DNA of 48,717 bases from Mogibacterium sp. (GTDB taxonomy: Bacteria > Bacillota > Clostridia > Peptostreptococcales > Anaerovoracaceae), in the NCBI GenBank assembly GCA_017512145.1, contig JAFWHB010000001.1, positions 1 through 48,717 of the forward strand, written 5' to 3'. The number at the start of each line of letters is the position of its first letter. Positions within the stretch are counted from its first letter, which is position 1. Both the position numbers and the translations under genes were made by a program. The notes beneath the pieces are model-generated. The model was not told where the DNA came from. It did no database searches and was given only the letters and a program-made list of their open reading frames with translations. This document shows positions 40,401-48,384 of the stretch, piece after piece.

Positions 40401-42191
40401 CCTGCAACATGTGAAACAGAAGGCGTAAAGACATTTACATGTTCTGAATGCAAAGTCACAAGAACTGAAGCGATTCCTGCATTTGGGCACGACTGGAGCG
40501 AACCTGAATACGTAGTCGCTGAAGACAATTCTTCAATAACAGCTACCAGAATTTGCAAGAACGATGCAAGCCATACAGAGGAAGAGACAGCATACTCTGT
40601 TTCCGAGACCACAGCTGCAAGCTGTGAGGAACCAGGTGAGGTTACATATTCAGTAACCTTCGAGAACCCGGCATTCAGCTATGACTCATGGACAGTTATT
40701 GTGGACAAAGTCGGACATGACTGGGATGAGCCAACATATGTATGGGCTGATGATCATAGCAGTATAACAGCTACAAGAGTGTGCAAGCGCGATTCTTCAC
40801 ATACAGAAGAAGAAACATCTAACAATATAACCATTGAGACGATAGATCCAACCTGTGAGACTGCAGGAAAGACAACTTATACTGCAACATTTACAAATCC
40901 TGGATTTGTCACGCAGACTTACACTGAAGAGATCAATGCACTTGGTCATAGCTGGAGCGAAGTCACATACACTTGGGCCGAAGACAATAGCACTGTAACT
41001 GCAGAGAGAGTTTGTGCTAATGATCCTGCTCATGTTGAAAAAGAGACTGCAGCGACCGTAAAAGATGAAACGCCGGCACAATATGACAAAGAAGGTCATA
41101 TCGACTATACTGCGGAGTTTGAAAATGAAGCATTCGTAACTCAGACCAAGACAGAGAGTATACCTACCCTTGAGAAGGAGGCAGAAGAGAAGCAGACAAC
41201 GGCTAGCAACGAAAGCGATATTGCTCAGGAAGCAGCAAGTGATGCCAATGAAGCTGTTGATAATGGTCAGGCAGATGCTGATTCGATAATTGCAAGCGCA
41301 AGTGATGCAGCAAATACAGCAGCAGACGCAGCTAAAGATGCAAGGGATGCGGCTCAGACTGCATATGATGCAGCTGAGGAAGAATATGGAGAGCAATCTG
41401 CTAATCCGGATGCTGCAAAGGTAGACGCTGCAAAGGTCGTTGTAGACGCAGCAGATAAACTCATTGTTGCTACAAGCACAACGGTAGCATCTGTTAAGAC
41501 TGCAGCAGCTAAATCCGCAAGTAAGAAGGCCGCAGCTAAACAGGCAGCCGCTGACAACGCAGCAATCGGAACAGCTGACGCAGTAGCAAAGGCTCAGGAA
41601 GCAGAGGCCGCAGCTAAAGAAGCTGTAGAACTTGCAACAGAAGCCAGCAACAAGGCGCAGGCAGCACTTGATGCCGCTGAGAAATATGGCGAAGATGATG
41701 AGGTCTACAAGAACGCCAAGGCTGCAGCAGACGCAGCTTCTAAGGAACTCAGCGATGCTAATGCTGCACTCGCAGCAGCCACTGCTTCTGTAACCAATGC
41801 GGAGGCAGCTAAGAACAATGCTGATCAGGCCGCTGCTGCAGAAGCTGCTAGACAGGCAGCCATCGCAGCTGCTCAACCTACTGAGATTCAGGATCTCCCT
41901 GCAGTCAAGATCTCCAAGCCAAAGGCTGCTAAGAAGGCTGTAACCGTCAAGTGGAAGAAGGTCAGCAAGAAGAACCAGAAGAAGATCGGTGGAATCGAGA
42001 TCCAGGTAGCAACTGACTCAGCATTCACCAATATCATCAAGTCGACAACTGCAGGAAAGAAGAAGACCAGCAAGAAGATCAAGGGCCTCACTTCAAAGCA
42101 GACTGTATGGGTCCGCGTTCGCGCATATAAGGATGCAGCAGACGGCAAACACGTATCTGCATGGAAGACTAAGAAAGTCAAGATCAAGTAG
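37470..42191 (+). CDS. Giant BspA-like surface protein with leucine-rich repeats, tandem modules, coiled-coil stalk and basic Fn3-like cap
   Basis: A 1573-residue exported protein. Signal peptide about 1-27 (MKEGRRIFAI...AIAFA). Residues ~60-370 are BspA-type LRR_5 repeats ('VTYVQAGAFRNVENLQTLTF'). Residues ~400-760 are beta-rich domains of unknown type, with Cys pairs in 'YYECTVCGHYYLY'. About 920-1005 are CxxC-containing segments ('YCTECGQELE', 'FTCSECKV'). Three ~76-residue tandem modules follow (1006-1236), then an Ala-rich coiled coil (about 1240-1470) and a lysine-rich Fn3-like domain (about 1475-1573). Stalk and cap match the protein at 1-1135. There is no LPXTG. BspA-like proteins mediate adhesion. 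ATG 37470 has only a weak site (GGAAG). The first half is AT-richer than the rest. Confidence 0.85.
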   Translation: MKEGRRIFAIMLALAIVFTYMPAIAFADDGANTASRGKTYLYFDGEGDDSVTYVNSDGVAQTAYRTADGFAYTLVNSDGSNTVRIIGYNGGNSVINVPEKIHSRTVSGFSIDPDDPVAGETYNGITEINFPENVIYIRTKNLTHFPNLKSIGGVGGKEFENDYYYTKGGVLYIKKADSGVKAILPTALKSWEMENAVYKIVSRDCQVEEITLSEDLEDCQNITSFRNVKSYKAPAANEYYSTVDGVLYNKEGTSLVCYPRMKETTDFVIPNKVTYVQAGAFRNVENLQTLTFAPNIEYLNYSVYKCKKLEKVTLPASLTHDGLSFDNCPNLKTVVFTAKTAPSVEGSINWNFSGLRALYYNNNGVDFEYPANGEGYTEFIESLTSILEPIPDDPEQIVAGQVYDVQLTPGEVKTFCTIADKTSNYGIYVASEDNKTIDIAAFKKVSGQGTPAVNRNIVTYPYSDTYQNAYYNIGLVSGERGYFQFKSCNSNTDKTTVFKVVLIKTPFSITEIPAQCEELTIGEEKTGTITDENQVVTYLIRTLEKVPGHYYNYTITATRSSNHGENTYWTSSLTCDSDAFNRSALYGSADTVTSYPLYLDGGKDYYLQIQPSAVGEYSILVSVEDIETEEEGGYEFADVSSGAVESIATNEEKTVATTWDKETFTYEFIPTESGYYTFESSGTADTVGRVLSGDEVISMNDDSEDAGKNNFSATFYAEAGQTYYLQAVLYNRKEEATFTVKLHDYIGEHQHQLIYHPAVEGTPEKDGTKAYYECTVCGHYYLYENAKSRVYEENLTVPYGSLIKELSFRSYDGLTGIAESADITDESFYADGNKFVATFDDGSSVEYKYAEHTDEDGETYRGYYLDGDWTNRDISGDFKITVKTDDGLLKAGKNDVEFSIKLRGQVVKAIVTVTCEGQTHVHTAGEPVKENVVEATCVQDGSYDEVTYCTECGQELERKTIIEEKKGHTFDEGIVTKPATCETEGVKTFTCSECKVTRTEAIPAFGHDWSEPEYVVAEDNSSITATRICKNDASHTEEETAYSVSETTAASCEEPGEVTYSVTFENPAFSYDSWTVIVDKVGHDWDEPTYVWADDHSSITATRVCKRDSSHTEEETSNNITIETIDPTCETAGKTTYTATFTNPGFVTQTYTEEINALGHSWSEVTYTWAEDNSTVTAERVCANDPAHVEKETAATVKDETPAQYDKEGHIDYTAEFENEAFVTQTKTESIPTLEKEAEEKQTTASNESDIAQEAASDANEAVDNGQADADSIIASASDAANTAADAAKDARDAAQTAYDAAEEEYGEQSANPDAAKVDAAKVVVDAADKLIVATSTTVASVKTAAAKSASKKAAAKQAAADNAAIGTADAVAKAQEAEAAAKEAVELATEASNKAQAALDAAEKYGEDDEVYKNAKAAADAASKELSDANAALAAATASVTNAEAAKNNADQAAAAEAARQAAIAAAQPTEIQDLPAVKISKPKAAKKAVTVKWKKVSKKNQKKIGGIEIQVATDSAFTNIIKSTTAGKKKTSKKIKGLTSKQTVWVRVRAYKDAADGKHVSAWKTKKVKIK
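40485..41175 (+). repeat. Three tandem ~76-residue modules in the BspA-like protein
   Basis: Units begin with GHDW/GHSW at bases 40485, 40713 and 40944 (228- and 231-base periods). Each has 'EPxYVWADD-SSITATRVCK', then 'SHTEEET', then a Cys in 'CETAGKTTYTATF'. The third unit is more diverged and lacks the second Cys. Confidence 0.8.
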
Positions 42192-42225
42192 TAACGCTTC
42201 AGTCACGGCAAATAATGTATCATAG

Positions 42226-42258
42226 ACAGGGAAACCACTCATAGGTTTCCCTGTTTGT
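42226..42258 (+). terminator. Terminator of the large BspA-like gene
   Basis: ACAGGGAAACC (42226-42236) and its complement (42244-42254) form an 11-bp stem with a 7-base loop; TTTG follows. Confidence 0.8.
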
Positions 42259-42320
42259 GCTATTCAGGGAAAAGCTTGAAAAATCCAACTTTTCAACACA
42301 TTTGGGTGCGTAATTGATAA

Positions 42321-42370
42321 TATAATAGGAACACACTCGCAGGGACAGAGTATTGGAATGGATACCTGCG
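42321..42370 (+). promoter_or_regulatory. Candidate -10 and leader hairpin of the VanZ-like gene
   Basis: TATAAT (42321-42326) has no clear -35 box. CGCAGG (42338-42343) and CCTGCG (42365-42370) can pair in the leader. The remaining bases of the gap show nothing else recognisable. Confidence 0.4.
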
Positions 42371-42400
42371 TAAGATGACATAGAAAGAAGGTAATATTCA

Positions 42401-42829
42401 ATGATAGATCTGATGTACAGGCTGATCTACTGGGTCTATGATATCGACCTTAAGATACTCAGCATCAATGACTCAGGCGGATACTATTTCAATGACAAGC
42501 AGCTGCACTTCATCGTGATGGGAATTGTCGGAATGGCAATGATACTCATCATTTATCCGATATTCAAGCTCCTTGCCAAGCACAACATGACGATGGTGAT
42601 CACGTTCATTTATGTGTTCACAATGATGATCGTGCTGACATTCTCGATAGAGATAGGCCAGTGGCTGGCAGGTACCGGACGGGTCGAAATGGCGGATGTA
42701 ACGTCAGGCCTTGCAGGCTTCCTGATAATGTTCTTCATATTTGCAGTGCTGAGAGGTCTGGTCCGCGGAATAGCTCAGATGGTCAGGAAGAACCAGCCTG
42801 CGCCTGAGGGCAAGCACTGGGAAGAGTAA
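42401..42829 (+). CDS. VanZ-like small membrane protein
   Basis: A 142-residue protein with about four transmembrane helices. 'DKQLHFIVMGIVGMA' at 32-46 and 'SIEIGQWLAGTGRVEMADVTSGLAGF' at 82-107 follow the VanZ-like pattern (a D/K-x-x-x-H-F near helix 1 and E-x-x-Q...R...D...N/S-x-x-G). VanZ proteins give low-level teicoplanin resistance in some hosts, but most homologues are of unknown function. GAAGG lies upstream of ATG 42401. It precedes the purine operon; co-transcription is possible but not required. Confidence 0.7.
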   Translation: MIDLMYRLIYWVYDIDLKILSINDSGGYYFNDKQLHFIVMGIVGMAMILIIYPIFKLLAKHNMTMVITFIYVFTMMIVLTFSIEIGQWLAGTGRVEMADVTSGLAGFLIMFFIFAVLRGLVRGIAQMVRKNQPAPEGKHWEE

Positions 42830-42996
42830 ATCCGAACGAGAATTGCAAACAGACCTGTAAAGGTCGGAAAACAGCTGATTTTTCAAGGGATTTATATAAA
42901 AACAACCGGATTTCAGCGATTTTTGTTTGAATCACACTTGTCATAGTGAGAGAATAAACGCGTGCTTTTGAGGTCTAAGAGAAAGGAACCACACTA
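42828..42996 (+). promoter_or_regulatory. Leader region of the purine operon with a PurBox-like word
   Basis: AAATCCGAAC (42828-42837) resembles the Bacilli PurR box core, but only one copy is present and it overlaps the upstream stop codon. GACCT-GTAA-AGGTC forms a small hairpin near 42855-42866. I find no confident promoter and no purine riboswitch pattern. AAAGGA precedes purE. Confidence 0.25.
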
Positions 42997-43488
42997 ATGA
43001 AGAAAGTCGGACTGATCATGGGCAGCGACAGCGATCTGCCTGTTGTTAAGAAAGCGGCAGGAGTGCTTGATGAACTCGGCATCCCTTATGAGGCGCATGT
43101 CTATTCAGCACACAGAACACCTGCTGAGGCAAGAGCCTGGTCACTGGCAGCAAGAGAAGACGGATTCGGAGTCATCATTGCTTTCGCAGGAATGGCAGCA
43201 CATCTTGCAGGAGCGATCGCAGCTAACACCACACTTCCTGTTATCGGTGTCCCATGCAAGAGCGCGGCTCTCGACGGAATGGATGCACTTCTCTCAACAG
43301 TAATGATGCCAAGCGGTATTCCTGTTGCGACAGTAGCTATTGATGGGGGCAAGAATGCAGCACTCCTTGCAGCAGAGATACTCGCAGTAGCAGATCCTGA
43401 CCTTGCAGAGACACTCGATGCTAAGAGATCCACAGAAGCCGAGGCAGTCCTCGTCAAAGACGCCGGCATAATGGAAAGACTTAAATAA
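42997..43488 (+). CDS. purE: N5-carboxyaminoimidazole ribonucleotide mutase
   Basis: A 163-residue class I PurE, which converts N5-CAIR to CAIR in de novo purine synthesis. Landmarks: 'GSDSDLP' at 9-15, 'SAHRTP' at 37-42 with the catalytic His, and 'AGMAAHLAG' at 64-72. The cytosolic enzyme is an octamer in the family. It needs PurK for its substrate, which is not in the window. First gene of the pur cluster; purC follows after 58 bases. Confidence 0.95.
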   Translation: MKKVGLIMGSDSDLPVVKKAAGVLDELGIPYEAHVYSAHRTPAEARAWSLAAREDGFGVIIAFAGMAAHLAGAIAANTTLPVIGVPCKSAALDGMDALLSTVMMPSGIPVATVAIDGGKNAALLAAEILAVADPDLAETLDAKRSTEAEAVLVKDAGIMERLK

Positions 43489-43546
43489 CCAGAACCCGCT
43501 GAGGCGAGTTCATCAATCTTAATTAAACTAATAAAGGAGACGGACT

Positions 43547-44227
43547 ATGAAACTTGTTTACACCGGTAAGACCAAGAACGTATTTGAGCTTGAGAATGGC
43601 AACTATCTGCTGAAGTTTAAGGATGACGTAACAGGTAAGGACGGCAAATTCGATCCAGGTGAGAACCAGATCGGACTCACAATCGAAGGCGTTGGCGATT
43701 TCAATCTTCGCATGACAGACTATTTCTTCAAGAAGATCAATGAGGCTGGAATCAGAACTCATTTCGTTAAGGTCAATCTTGATGACACAACAATGGAAGT
43801 TAAGCCTGCTAAGGTATTCGGTCACGGACTCGAAGTAATCTGCAGAATGAGAGCAGTAGGAAGCTTCATCAAGAGATACGGTGAATATATCGAGCCTGGC
43901 ACAGAGCTCCCATCATATGTTGAGACAACTTTCAAGAACGATGCACTCGGCGATCCACTGGTAACTAAGGATGGTCTTGTAGTTCTTGGAATCATGACAG
44001 AAGAGCAGTATGAGGACCTCAAGGTTATGACACAGCAGATCACCAAGATCGTAGCTGACGACCTCAAGGAAAAGGGCCTCGATCTCTATGACATCAAGTT
44101 CGAGTTCGGATACGATGCAGAGGGCAAAGTTATGCTCATCGACGAGATCGCATCCGGCAACATGAGAGTTTATAAGGACGGCGAATACATCGATCCGCTG
44201 ACACTCAACGAGCTCTTCTTCGCATAA
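43547..44227 (+). CDS. purC: Phosphoribosylaminoimidazole-succinocarboxamide synthase
   Basis: A 226-residue SAICAR synthetase joining CAIR and aspartate with ATP. Opening '[28 protein letters not shown]' is the P-loop-like start of the family (clostridial subtype). '[13 protein letters not shown]' and '[16 protein letters not shown]' complete the active site. Substrate comes from PurE, product goes to PurB (not in window). AAGGAGA precedes ATG 43547. Confidence 0.93.
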   Translation: MKLVYTGKTKNVFELENGNYLLKFKDDVTGKDGKFDPGENQIGLTIEGVGDFNLRMTDYFFKKINEAGIRTHFVKVNLDDTTMEVKPAKVFGHGLEVICRMRAVGSFIKRYGEYIEPGTELPSYVETTFKNDALGDPLVTKDGLVVLGIMTEEQYEDLKVMTQQITKIVADDLKEKGLDLYDIKFEFGYDAEGKVMLIDEIASGNMRVYKDGEYIDPLTLNELFFA

Positions 44228-44258
44228 TCGATCTGAAAATATAAAGTAAGGAGGCCTT

Positions 44259-45686
44259 ATGGGGGGCTTTTTCGGAATTACATCTACCCAGGACTGCATA
44301 CTGGATGTGTATTTTGGCGTAGATTATCATTCACATCTGGGCACAAGGAGAGGCGGCATTGCGGCCTATGATCCTGAAGTCGGGCTTCAGAGAGAAATCC
44401 ACAATATAGAGAACGCGCCATTCAGGACCAAGTTCGAGGGCATCACCAACAAGATGCACGGAACTGCTGCGATAGGCTGCATCAGCGATACAGATCCGCA
44501 GCCTCTGCTGTTCCGCTCGGTAAGCGGCACCTATGCCATCACCATGATCGGTAAGATCGCAAACCAGGAGGAGATCATTGATCTCGTTCTGAAGGGTTCG
44601 CATGGCCATCTCGAGGCTAAGACCGGAGGCAAGATCAATCAGACTGAGCTGGTCGCAGCACTCATATCCGAGAAGGATGATCTGATCGAGGGAATCCGTT
44701 ATGCACAGGAAGCTATCGAAGGAACATCTTCCCTCCTGCTTCTCAAGGAAGACGGAACGATCATCGCAGCCCGCGATCTTGTAGGACGTCTGCCGATCAG
44801 AATAGGTATCGGCGAGCATTCGACAGCTGCAGCCTTCGAGTCATTTACACTTTCCAAAATGGGCTATGAGAATCAGAGAGATCTCGGCCCTGGCGAAATC
44901 GTGGAACTGAGACCGGACGGAGTCAGACAGCTTGTTGCCCCTGGCGATAAGATGAGAATCTGCGCATTCCTCTGGAGTTACTACGGCTATCCGACAACAT
45001 CATATGAGGGCGTCAATGTCGAGATGATGAGATATGAGAACGGCCGCATCCTTGCAAGGAACGACATTGCGAACGGCTTTGATATCGATTCAGTAGACTA
45101 CGTCGGCGGCGTTCCGGACAGCGGCACACCGCACGGCATCGGATATGCGAACGAGACACACGTTCCTTTCGCAAGAGCTTTCATCAAGTACACACCGACC
45201 TGGGCAAGAAGCTTCATGCCTACAACACAGGCTGAGCGTAACAAGGTCGCCAAGATGAAGCAGATCCCTGTAACTGAGCTTATCAAGGATAAGAGCCTGC
45301 TCTTCGTTGATGATTCAATCGTAAGAGGAACACAGCTGCAGGAGACTGTAGACTTCCTCTATGACAATGGTGCCAAGGCAGTACACATGAGGTCTGCATG
45401 TCCTCCGCTGATGTATGCCTGCAAGTATCTTAATTTCTCCAGGAACAAGAGCGATATGGACCTTCTCTCGAGAAGAGTTGTAATGCAGCTCGAAGGAGAA
45501 CAGGGTCTTGAGCATCTCGATGAGTATGCTGATGCATCAACTGCAAGAGGCAGGAAGTTCAGAGAGACCATTGCTAAGAAAATGGGCTTCGAAACACTCG
45601 AATTCCAGACACTTGACGGAGTATGTGAAGCAATCGGAATAGATAAATGCAAACTTTGCACTTACTGCTGGAGCGGTGAGGAATAG
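44259..45686 (+). CDS. purF: PurF-like amidophosphoribosyltransferase lacking the N-terminal catalytic cysteine
   Basis: A 475-residue class II amidotransferase plus phosphoribosyltransferase. PurF normally starts, after propeptide removal, with Cys in 'CGVFGI'. Here the N-terminus is 'MGGFFGITS', so Gly stands at the nucleophile position. AGGAGG is 4 bases from ATG 44259, so the start is secure. The PRPP loop 'LLFVDDSIVRGTQLQ' near 347-361 is intact. Cys235 ('RICAFLW'), Cys388 ('MYACKYL'), Cys464 and Cys467 ('CKLC') match the four [4Fe-4S] ligands of the B. subtilis enzyme (236, 382, 442, 445); Cys470 is extra. Glutamine hydrolysis should be lost; NH3-dependent synthesis may remain (inference). 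Confidence 0.88.
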   Translation: MGGFFGITSTQDCILDVYFGVDYHSHLGTRRGGIAAYDPEVGLQREIHNIENAPFRTKFEGITNKMHGTAAIGCISDTDPQPLLFRSVSGTYAITMIGKIANQEEIIDLVLKGSHGHLEAKTGGKINQTELVAALISEKDDLIEGIRYAQEAIEGTSSLLLLKEDGTIIAARDLVGRLPIRIGIGEHSTAAAFESFTLSKMGYENQRDLGPGEIVELRPDGVRQLVAPGDKMRICAFLWSYYGYPTTSYEGVNVEMMRYENGRILARNDIANGFDIDSVDYVGGVPDSGTPHGIGYANETHVPFARAFIKYTPTWARSFMPTTQAERNKVAKMKQIPVTELIKDKSLLFVDDSIVRGTQLQETVDFLYDNGAKAVHMRSACPPLMYACKYLNFSRNKSDMDLLSRRVVMQLEGEQGLEHLDEYADASTARGRKFRETIAKKMGFETLEFQTLDGVCEAIGIDKCKLCTYCWSGEE

Positions 45687-45688
45687 GT

Positions 45689-45716
45689 CTGACTGCTTCC
45701 GCAAATATGTTATAAT
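45689..45716 (+). promoter_or_regulatory. Promoter upstream of purM
   Basis: CTGACT (45689-45694), 16-base spacer, TGTTATAAT with TATAAT at 45711-45716 and extended TG. The start point near 45723 falls in the 5' arm of the following hairpin. Confidence 0.6.
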
Positions 45717-45753
45717 AATTATGACCGAGCACATGGCCCGGTCATAATTTTCC
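45717..45753 (+). terminator. Hairpin/terminator between purF and purM
   Basis: AATTATGACCG (45717-45727) and its complement (45739-45749) flank an 11-base loop; TTTTCC follows. It would act on read-through from purF more than on RNA begun at the adjoining promoter. Confidence 0.65.
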
Positions 45754-45773
45754 TAGAAGACAGAGAGGTCAAT

Positions 45774-46832
45774 ATGAATACTAAATCAAGATCTGACAGC
45801 TATGCTGCTGCAGGCGTGGACATCACTGCCGGATACAGAGCCGTAGAACTCATGAAGAGCCATATAGCTAAGACCAAGACACCTGGAGTCATGTCAGCAA
45901 TCGGTGGATTCGGCGGACTCTTCGAGCTCGACCTGGAGGGAATCAATCATCCGGTCCTGGTCAGCGGAACGGATGGTGTCGGAACCAAGCTCAAGCTGGC
46001 ATTCCTGCTGGATAAGCATGACACAATAGGAATCGATTGCGTTGCAATGTGCGTCAATGACGTAATCTGCGTAGGCGCAAAGCCTTTATTCTTCCTCGAC
46101 TACATCGCATGCGGCAAGAACGTGCCTGAGAGGATCGAGCAGATCGTTGCAGGTGTCTGTGAGGGCTGTGTTCAGTCAGGTGCAGCGCTTATCGGCGGCG
46201 AGACAGCAGAGATGCCTGGTTTCTATCCTGCAGACGAGTATGACCTCGCAGGCTATGTAACCGGAGTCGTAGACAAGGATGCGATCATCGACAACAGCCA
46301 GATGGCAGAGGGCGACATTGTTATTGCTCTTCCTTCAAGCGGCGTACATTCGAACGGATTCTCACTTGTCCGCAGAGTATTCAACCTCGAGAAGGCAGAC
46401 ATGATGGCTTTGACCGCAGGCAATACACTCCTCGGCGGCAGATCACTCGGAGAGACACTTCTCGAGCCTACCAAGATCTATGTCAAGCCGGTACTCGCGC
46501 TTCTCGAGCAGGTCAAAGTCAAGGGAATCTCCCACATCACAGGAGGCGGCTTCTACGAGAATATCCCAAGGAGCATTCCTGACGGACTCGGAGCACGAAT
46601 CGACAAGAGCGCAGTCAGAGTTCTTCCGATATTCGATCTGATCCAGCAGGTCGGAGCTATTCCTGAACATGACATGTACAACACCTTCAACATGGGCGTC
46701 GGAATGTCCATCATCGTCGGAAGAGACGATGCAGCGAAGGCCATCGAGATTCTGAAGGCTAACGGCGAAGACGCTTACATTATCGGTGAAATCATTAAGT
46801 CAGAAGATAAGATCGAGATTGTCGGACTTTAA
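45774..46832 (+). CDS. purM: Phosphoribosylformylglycinamidine cyclo-ligase (AIR synthase)
   Basis: A 352-residue enzyme closing the imidazole ring of FGAM with ATP. Family marks: 'AAAGVDITAGYRAVELMK' at the start, 'VLVSGTDGVGTKLKLAF', 'IGIDCVAMCVNDVICVGAKPLFFLDYIACG', 'LIGGETAEMPGFY' and 'HITGGGFYENIPR'. AGAGAGG lies 5 bases before ATG 45774. purN follows 75 bases downstream. Confidence 0.96.
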   Translation: MNTKSRSDSYAAAGVDITAGYRAVELMKSHIAKTKTPGVMSAIGGFGGLFELDLEGINHPVLVSGTDGVGTKLKLAFLLDKHDTIGIDCVAMCVNDVICVGAKPLFFLDYIACGKNVPERIEQIVAGVCEGCVQSGAALIGGETAEMPGFYPADEYDLAGYVTGVVDKDAIIDNSQMAEGDIVIALPSSGVHSNGFSLVRRVFNLEKADMMALTAGNTLLGGRSLGETLLEPTKIYVKPVLALLEQVKVKGISHITGGGFYENIPRSIPDGLGARIDKSAVRVLPIFDLIQQVGAIPEHDMYNTFNMGVGMSIIVGRDDAAKAIEILKANGEDAYIIGEIIKSEDKIEIVGL

Positions 46833-46839
46833 ATAATAT

Positions 46840-46868
46840 TTGAATTCCGGCGCGATATAGCGGATAAT
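46840..46868 (+). promoter_or_regulatory. Candidate promoter of purN
   Basis: TTGAAT (46840-46845), 17-base spacer, GATAAT (46863-46868). Confidence 0.4.
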
Positions 46869-46907
46869 ATAAATGTGGAGATTCGCGAATATCCGGAGGG
46901 AATTACA

Positions 46908-47522
46908 ATGAGTAACAAAGCAAGAGTAGCCGTACTCGTAAGCGGCGGCGGCACTAATCTTCAGGCTCTGATAGATGCACAGCATTCAGGACTCATAGAG
47001 AAGGGTGAGATCGTGGTTGTTATCAGCAATCGCGAGAGTGCCTATGCGATCGAGCGTGCTCGCAAGGCCGGTATAGATACTCATGTCGTAACACGTAAGG
47101 CTTGTGGCGGACAGGAAGGATTCGAAGCCAAAGTCAAAGAGATCATCGATGGCTACAACATCGATCTTATCGTGCTGGCAGGATTCCTTACAATTCTCAG
47201 CAAGGACTTCGTAACATATTACGATCACAAGATTATTAACATCCATCCATCACTCATCCCATCATTCTGTGGAGATGGATTCTATGGCATCATTCCGCAC
47301 GAGGCAGCTCTGGCAAGAGGGGTCAAGGTCACAGGAGCAACTGTGCACTATGTCAATGAGGTAGCTGACGGCGGCGAGATCATAGCACAGAAGGCGGTCA
47401 ATGTCGAAGATGGCGATACACCTGAGACACTGCAGAGAAGAGTTATGGAGCAGGCAGAATGGCTGATACTGCCGGTGGCAGTTGCGAAGATTTGCCGTAA
47501 GATCGTAGCAGAGCGCAGATAA
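46908..47522 (+). CDS. purN: Phosphoribosylglycinamide formyltransferase
   Basis: A 204-residue enzyme using 10-formyl-THF to formylate GAR. 'VLVSGGGTNLQALID' at 9-23 binds the ribose phosphate. Catalytic Asn111 and His113 lie in 'INIHPSLIPSF' and Asp154 in 'VADGGEII'. ATG 46908 is chosen for GGAGGG 7 bases upstream; an upstream in-frame start at 46875 has none. Confidence 0.95.
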   Translation: MSNKARVAVLVSGGGTNLQALIDAQHSGLIEKGEIVVVISNRESAYAIERARKAGIDTHVVTRKACGGQEGFEAKVKEIIDGYNIDLIVLAGFLTILSKDFVTYYDHKIINIHPSLIPSFCGDGFYGIIPHEAALARGVKVTGATVHYVNEVADGGEIIAQKAVNVEDGDTPETLQRRVMEQAEWLILPVAVAKICRKIVAERR

Positions 47523-47549
47523 TAATCAATAACAAACAGCAATAATCCG

Positions 47550-47610
47550 GAACTTGGCGAATATTGGCTTATAACACAACATCGCCAGGTTCTGATTTTA
47601 TAATCAGAAT
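47550..47610 (+). terminator. Terminator after purN with a second overlapping hairpin
   Basis: GAACTTGGCGA (47550-47560) pairs with TCGCCAGGTTC (47582-47592; one G-U), followed by TGATTTTA. TTCTGATT and AATCAGAA then form a second stem with TATAAT (47599-47604) across its loop, a possible -10 for the next gene. Confidence 0.55.
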
Positions 47611-47637
47611 AACTTAACGAAAGGAAGGGCTTAGAGG

Positions 47638-48363
47638 ATGGATACCTATAAGGTAATGACATTCAGTGAAGCAGTGAAGGGAAATGCTTATCCCGGACGC
47701 GGTATTGTTGTTGGCGAAACCCCTGATGGAGCCAACGCAGTGATCGCGTATTTTATTATGGGAAGATCCGAGAACTCAAGGAACAGAGTTTTCGTCAAGA
47801 AGAACGGAGCAATATATACAGAACCATTCGATATATCCAAGCTCGAGGATCCGAGCCTCATCATTTATGCGGCAGTCAGATCATTCGAGAATCATCTTAT
47901 CGTAACTAACGGCAATCAGACAGATACCATATACGAAGGACTTGTCAAGGGCACAGGCTTCCACCAGGCACTCAAGTCAAGACGTTTTGAGCCGGATGCT
48001 CCGAATCTCACACCGAGAATCAGTGCAGATCTTGCATTCGACGACAAGGGATCCTTCGAATATTCGATGAGCATTCTCAAGAGTGCAGATGCAGAGGGCA
48101 CAGCATGCAACAGATTTGGCTATGACTATGCACCGCTGCCGGGTCTCGGACACTTCATCCACACATACATGTGCGATGGCAATCCGCTCCCTACATTCTC
48201 GGGCGAGCCTGAGAGAATTGCAGTCCCGGACGATATCGACCAGTTCACAGACGAGATCTGGAATGCACTCGATGAGAACAATAAGATTTCACTCTATGTA
48301 AGATACACAAGCCTCATCACAGGCGAATACGAAGACAGACTCATCAACAAGCATACAAAATAA
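47638..48363 (+). CDS. purO: PurO-type IMP cyclohydrolase
   Basis: A 241-residue protein resembling the archaeal-type IMP cyclohydrolase family, which closes FAICAR to IMP in organisms without the PurH C-terminal/N-terminal fusion. Seen: 'GNAYPGRGIVVGETPDG' near the start, 'VIAYFIMGRSENSRNRVF' and 'EYSMSILKSADAEGTACNRFGYD'. The next gene starts as the AICAR formyltransferase alone, so the two last purine steps are on separate proteins. AAGGAAGGG lies upstream of ATG 47638. Confidence 0.82.
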   Translation: MDTYKVMTFSEAVKGNAYPGRGIVVGETPDGANAVIAYFIMGRSENSRNRVFVKKNGAIYTEPFDISKLEDPSLIIYAAVRSFENHLIVTNGNQTDTIYEGLVKGTGFHQALKSRRFEPDAPNLTPRISADLAFDDKGSFEYSMSILKSADAEGTACNRFGYDYAPLPGLGHFIHTYMCDGNPLPTFSGEPERIAVPDDIDQFTDEIWNALDENNKISLYVRYTSLITGEYEDRLINKHTK

Positions 48364-48384
48364 CGCCGGGCATGCCGGATGAGA

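Noticed and set aside
40797..41876. 359-codon minus-strand ORF rich in Cys and Ser
   Set aside because: Antisense shadow of the tandem modules and stalk of the BspA-like protein; no ribosome site.
42828..42837. PurR box controlling purE
   Set aside because: Single copy, two mismatches, overlaps the upstream stop; PurR operators in Bacilli have two boxes in inverted order.
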